A stretch of 64,000 nt of DNA from Salegentibacter tibetensis (GTDB lineage Bacteria > Bacteroidota > Bacteroidia > Flavobacteriales > Flavobacteriaceae). The position numbers and the translations under genes are program-made. Numbering within the stretch: the stretch's first letter is position 1; every line of letters starts with the position of its first letter. The notes beneath the pieces are model-generated. The model ran no database searches, was not told where the DNA came from, and saw only the letters and a program-made list of their open reading frames with translations. Of the stretch, positions 60,577-64,000 are shown one piece after another. The stretch lies in NCBI RefSeq assembly GCF_020164485.1, contig NZ_JAIQZA010000006.1, positions 1 through 64,000 on the forward strand, read 5' to 3'.

Positions 60577-61641
60577 TTATGATTGTTGTTCCAGCTGTTG
60601 CATAGCTTCAACCAGTACTTTTACACTTTCTATATCCAATGCATTGTACATAGAGGCACGGTAGCCCCCCACACTTCTGTGGCCGTTAAGTCCGTTAATG
60701 CCGGCATCTTTCCAAAGTTTATCAAAAGCATCTTTTTTGCTTTCATCGGTAAGGTTAAAGGTGGCATTCATTGGTGAACGATCTGCTACTTCAGCAAAAC
60801 CTTTAAACAAAGGATTTCGGTCTATTTCACTATAAAGTAAGTCGGCTTTTTCGGCATTTCGTTTTTCCATTGCTTTTATTCCGCCGTTATTTTTAATCCA
60901 TCTTAAGGTTAAAAGTGAAACATAAACCGCGTAAACAGCCGGGGTATTAAACATGCTGTCTTTTTCCAGGTGGACTTTGTAGTTTAGCATTGATGGAATC
61001 TCCCGCTCAACTTTGCCTAAAATATCTTCCTTGATCACTACCAACGTAGTTCCCGCAGGTCCCATATTTTTCTGCGCCCCCGCATAAATAAGGTCGAATT
61101 TTGAAAAATCCAGTTCCCGGGAAAAGATATCGCTGCTCATATCGCAAACGAGCGGCGCTTTAACTTCCGGGAAATCTTTAATTTGAGTTCCAAAGATCGT
61201 GTTATTGCTGGTGCAGTGAAAATAATCTACATCAACAGGAATTTGATAATTTTTGGGGATATAATTGAAGTTTTTGTCTTTTGAAGAAGCCACTTCAATC
61301 ACCTCTCCAAAAAGTTTGGCTTCTTTTATCGCTTTAGAAGACCAGGTTCCAGTGTTTAAGTAGGCCGCTTTTTTATTCAATAAATTATAAGCGCACATTA
61401 AAAATTGCATACTGGCGCCTCCCTGTAAAAATAGGGCTTTATAACCTTTACCTTTAAGTCCTAAAAGTTCGAGGGAAAGGCTACGGGCTTCCTCCATCAC
61501 GTCTACAAAGGCAGCGCTACGATGTGAGATTTCCAGTATAGACAATCCTGAATTCTGGTAATCTAAAATCCCTTGCGCGGCTTCTTTAAAAACTTCCTGT
61601 GGTAAAATACATGGGCCTGCGCTATAGTTATGTTTTTTCAT
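60577..61641 (-). CDS. serC: 3-phosphoserine / phosphohydroxythreonine aminotransferase
   Basis: This 354-residue PLP enzyme of serine and pyridoxine synthesis converts 3-phosphohydroxypyruvate to phosphoserine. It opens MKKHNYSAGPCILPQEVF and carries the PLP Lys in YAGAQKNMGPAG (about 191-202). FLQGGASMQF and the C-terminal GHRSVGGYRASMYNA are also diagnostic. It lies between the LuxC-type reductase and serA on the minus strand, and the three are probably one operon. Confidence 0.97.
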   Translation of the reverse strand: MKKHNYSAGPCILPQEVFKEAAQGILDYQNSGLSILEISHRSAAFVDVMEEARSLSLELLGLKGKGYKALFLQGGASMQFLMCAYNLLNKKAAYLNTGTWSSKAIKEAKLFGEVIEVASSKDKNFNYIPKNYQIPVDVDYFHCTSNNTIFGTQIKDFPEVKAPLVCDMSSDIFSRELDFSKFDLIYAGAQKNMGPAGTTLVVIKEDILGKVEREIPSMLNYKVHLEKDSMFNTPAVYAVYVSLLTLRWIKNNGGIKAMEKRNAEKADLLYSEIDRNPLFKGFAEVADRSPMNATFNLTDESKKDAFDKLWKDAGINGLNGHRSVGGYRASMYNALDIESVKVLVEAMQQLEQQS

Positions 61642-61687
61642 AGTTGGTATGTTAGTGGTTAGTTCCTCACTGTGGGAGGTTCTTGAT

Positions 61688-62737
61688 TTAAAGCTTTTCT
61701 AAAAATTTTAAAGTATCTACGCCATCGGCATAATCCCATAATTCTGGATGCTGGGTCTGGCCAAAATGAACTTTAGCTACAGTACCTACAACGCATTGCA
61801 GGTTTTCTTTATTTTGCTGCAGTTTTTCCTGTAATTGCTTTTTATCTTCATATTCTTCATAGAACAAGGTTGCGATAGGGGAGCCGAAACTTTCGTCCTT
61901 TTTCAAAATAAGGAATCCGTTTTCCAGTAATTTGAATTCACTCATTAAATACACCGCTTTATTATAATCGTAATTGTTGGCGTATTTAGCTGAATTCATT
62001 AAAGTATTCCACGGGTACATCGCTTTAAAAAAATCGTCAAAGTCATATTCTTTAGGAACGTAAAGTTTAGAAACATTGCGGCAACCCAATCCAAAATACC
62101 TAAAAATATCCTGGCCCAGCGCTTCAAGTTCTTCTTTGCTTTCTTTACCGGTAAGAATAGCTACCGAGTTTCGGTTTTTCCTGATAATGTTTGGTTTTCC
62201 GGAGAAATAATATTCAAAATACCTGGCAGTATTGTTGCTTCCGGTAGCTATAACCGCATCAAAATCATTAAGCCTGTCTTCAGTAAATGTTATTCGGTCT
62301 TCAAATTCCGGAGCTATATTCATTAAAAACCCGGCAATTACCGGCAACAATTGTTTATCGTTGGAAGATTGTTTTACCAATACTTTATGCCCGGAAATTA
62401 AAACCGAAAGAAAATCGTGGAATCCAACCAGCGGAATATTCCCCGCCATAATTATGGCCACGGTTTTTTGCCCTGTTTGGTCCAAATCATAAGGTTCTAA
62501 CCATTTGTCCAAATTGCTTTTTGTTAGTGCTTTGCTCCATTGCTGAAGTGAAAAAATCACGTTTTTGCGGGTAAACCAACCGTTATAATGAATAGACTGA
62601 TCTATTTTATCATTTAATTCATTAAAAAATCTTTCGTTTTGAGGGCTTATTGTTATCGAATTATTAGTCCCATCCCCAAAAAGACTCAGGAATTTTCCCA
62701 GTTGAACAAAATATGATTTTCTTTCTTCGATTGTCAT
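61688..62737 (-). CDS. Acyl-CoA reductase, LuxC type
   Basis: This 349-residue protein of the LuxC-type acyl-CoA reductase family is related to aldehyde dehydrogenases. The catalytic Cys is Cys219 in FGLGCRNVSKLYVP, preceded by VAIIMAGNIPLVGFHDF (about 93-109) and the cofactor region AVIATGSNNTARYFEYYF. In Vibrio, LuxC reduces fatty acyl groups for bioluminescence; here there is no luxABDE. The upstream gene on the other strand is a ferredoxin. The cargo and purpose are unknown. Confidence 0.87.
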   Translation of the reverse strand: MTIEERKSYFVQLGKFLSLFGDGTNNSITISPQNERFFNELNDKIDQSIHYNGWFTRKNVIFSLQQWSKALTKSNLDKWLEPYDLDQTGQKTVAIIMAGNIPLVGFHDFLSVLISGHKVLVKQSSNDKQLLPVIAGFLMNIAPEFEDRITFTEDRLNDFDAVIATGSNNTARYFEYYFSGKPNIIRKNRNSVAILTGKESKEELEALGQDIFRYFGLGCRNVSKLYVPKEYDFDDFFKAMYPWNTLMNSAKYANNYDYNKAVYLMSEFKLLENGFLILKKDESFGSPIATLFYEEYEDKKQLQEKLQQNKENLQCVVGTVAKVHFGQTQHPELWDYADGVDTLKFLEKL

Positions 62738-62744
62738 TTCCTTA

Positions 62745-62776
62745 TTTGGTTATGATAGCCAATGGCTTTAAATTTG
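62745..62776 (+). promoter_or_regulatory. Candidate promoter for the ferredoxin gene
   Basis: TTTG (62745-62748), a 20-base spacer and TAAATTTG (62769-62776) match the consensus boxes exactly. It starts just 8 bases upstream of the LuxC-type start codon and leaves a leader of about 90 bases. Confidence 0.5.
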
Positions 62777-62797
62777 TAGCGCGAAATTAAAACTTAA

Positions 62798-63226
<429 letters not shown>

Positions 63227-63250
63227 ATTCTATTCTAAATTTTAAATATA

Positions 63251-63282
63251 AAAATCCTGTTTCTATTGAAACGGGATTTTTT
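63251..63282 (+). terminator. Terminator of the ferredoxin gene
   Basis: A 13-bp stem with one G-U pair (AAAATCCTGTTTC / GAAACGGGATTTT) has a 4-base loop and is followed by T. Confidence 0.85.
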
Positions 63283-63289
63283 GTTTCAC

Positions 63290-63304
63290 TCACTTGCCAA
63301 GTGA
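63290..63304. repeat. 15-bp palindrome downstream of the AraC-type gene
   Basis: TCACTTGCCAAGTGA is a perfect inverted repeat around a central C. It lies in the gap between the converging ferredoxin and AraC genes and lacks a T-run. Confidence 0.3.
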
Positions 63305-63386
63305 AAATTTTATGATGTTGAAGTTGAAATTTCGACAACTTCTTATAATTTCGCTACTGAAGGCTTATGAAACCGCAAATTTTATC

Positions 63387-64000
63387 TCATTCCGGTAAAG
63401 CGAAGGTGGGCTTCCCGGTGAACTTCTTGAATTGCTTATTAAAATGACTAAAATTATTAAATCCGCTTTCAAAGCATACATCGGTGATGCTTATTTGTTT
63501 TTCGTGAGGTAATTTGGCCGCGTGTACCAGGCGATATTCGTTTACGAATTGTACAAAGGTTTTTCCAGTTGTCTTTTTAAAATACCTACAGAATGCAGGC
63601 ACCGTCATGCTTACTACACCGGCAATTTCTTCCAGGGCGATATTTCTTTTAAATTCATTTTTCACAAAATTAAAGATCAAATTTATACGGTTATTGTCTT
63701 CCAGCTCGGTATCCAGCACAAAACCTTCCGCATTTAAGAGCGTGAAATCTTTTGCATTTTCTAACATATTTAGGATATCAAGTAAACCAAGTAGTCTTTT
63801 ATAATTAGTAAGGGAATTCAAGGCTTCAATTTTGTCGCCAATCAGGTTTTTATCTTCCCCGTGAAAAACAATTCCGTTTTTAGCCCGCTCCAGTAAAACC
63901 CGCACATTTTTCATTTCGGGAATTTCCCAGAAATTTTTTCCGAGGAAATCCGGATTAAATTGAATTACGGTTTCCCGGTCATTATCGGTTAAGCTGTCGG
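63387..64000 (-). CDS. AraC family transcriptional regulator (5' end beyond the window)
   Basis: The frame stays open to the right edge, so this gene is partial at its N-terminus. The visible 200 or so codons contain the end of an N-terminal cupin-like ligand domain (VIQFNPDFLGKNFWEIPEMK, then VLLERAKNGIVF) and a C-terminal AraC DNA-binding domain with two helix-turn-helix units (IALEEIAGVVSMTVPAFCRYFKK in pieces, then ISITDVCFESGFNNFSHFNKQF). A shorter start at 63914 would cut into the ligand domain. Ligand unknown. Confidence 0.92.
   Translation of the reverse strand, partial: DSLTDNDRETVIQFNPDFLGKNFWEIPEMKNVRVLLERAKNGIVFHGEDKNLIGDKIEALNSLTNYKRLLGLLDILNMLENAKDFTLLNAEGFVLDTELEDNNRINLIFNFVKNEFKRNIALEEIAGVVSMTVPAFCRYFKKTTGKTFVQFVNEYRLVHAAKLPHEKQISITDVCFESGFNNFSHFNKQFKKFTGKPTFALPE

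Overview
The window is ordinary chromosome from a member of the Bacteroidota, most likely a marine Flavobacteriaceae of the Gramella / Salegentibacter / Zunongwangia type. The reasons are the AT-rich sequence, the almost complete lack of Shine-Dalgarno sites, promoters of the TTTG-N19-TAnnTTTG type (clearest at 21218-21248 before rpsF), many families largely confined to Bacteroidota (DUF4290, DUF4252, DUF5916, DUF6495, TIGR02757, BatA-domain proteins), TonB-dependent receptors with carboxypeptidase-regulatory-like N-termini, and an elongator tRNA-Met gene with no encoded CCA. No insertion sequence, prophage, rRNA operon or CRISPR array is visible. Genes are densely packed. Short intergenic repeat families occupy many of the larger gaps, often where two genes end tail to tail.

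Layout. 1-3.5 kb: a cobalamin riboswitch, a BtuB-type receptor and a beta-propeller lipoprotein that together look like a B12 uptake locus. 3.5-7.3 kb: a secreted S41 protease, then an ECF sigma factor, a membrane protein and two DUF4252 proteins in one operon. 7.3-23 kb: housekeeping genes (purB, sirtuin, TrmH-type methyltransferase, DEAD-box helicase, nucleotide-pool cleaner, rlmH, nadC, priA, rpsF-rpsR-rplI) mixed with small envelope proteins. 23-31.5 kb: ABC permease, hisS, aldo/keto reductase, a decayed gene, HAD hydrolase, tRNA-Met, START-like protein, class IV aminotransferase, YqgE and HU. 31.6-40.7 kb: fmt-recQ-ATPase, DUF493, DUF4290-murA, a conserved 486-residue protein of unknown function and an MBL hydrolase. 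40.7-49 kb: a minus-strand block with an esterase, a dihydroorotase-like protein that has lost its metal ligands, a BatA/VWA protein, two tandem soluble histidine kinases and a LolD-like ATPase. 49-54.9 kb: DUF5916 protein, msrA-folE and a second BrkB-type membrane protein. 55-59.3 kb: a His/Glu-rich TonB receptor with a small His-rich partner (probable zinc or other metal uptake) and small envelope proteins. 59.4-64 kb: serA-serC-LuxC-type reductase divergent from a ferredoxin, then an AraC regulator that runs off the right edge.

The observations most worth a second look are the BtuB/propeller locus, the His/Glu-rich receptor with its small partner, three enzymes whose diagnostic residues have changed (MurA Cys to Asp, a sirtuin without its zinc cysteines, the metal-less dihydroorotase), a repeat that sits inside the loop of a terminator, a promoter that overlaps a terminator touching a start codon, and four tail-to-tail gene pairs that share a 4-base stop overlap. 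I did not find a clear new defence or mobile system. Domain names come from recognising sequence motifs by eye, not from any search.
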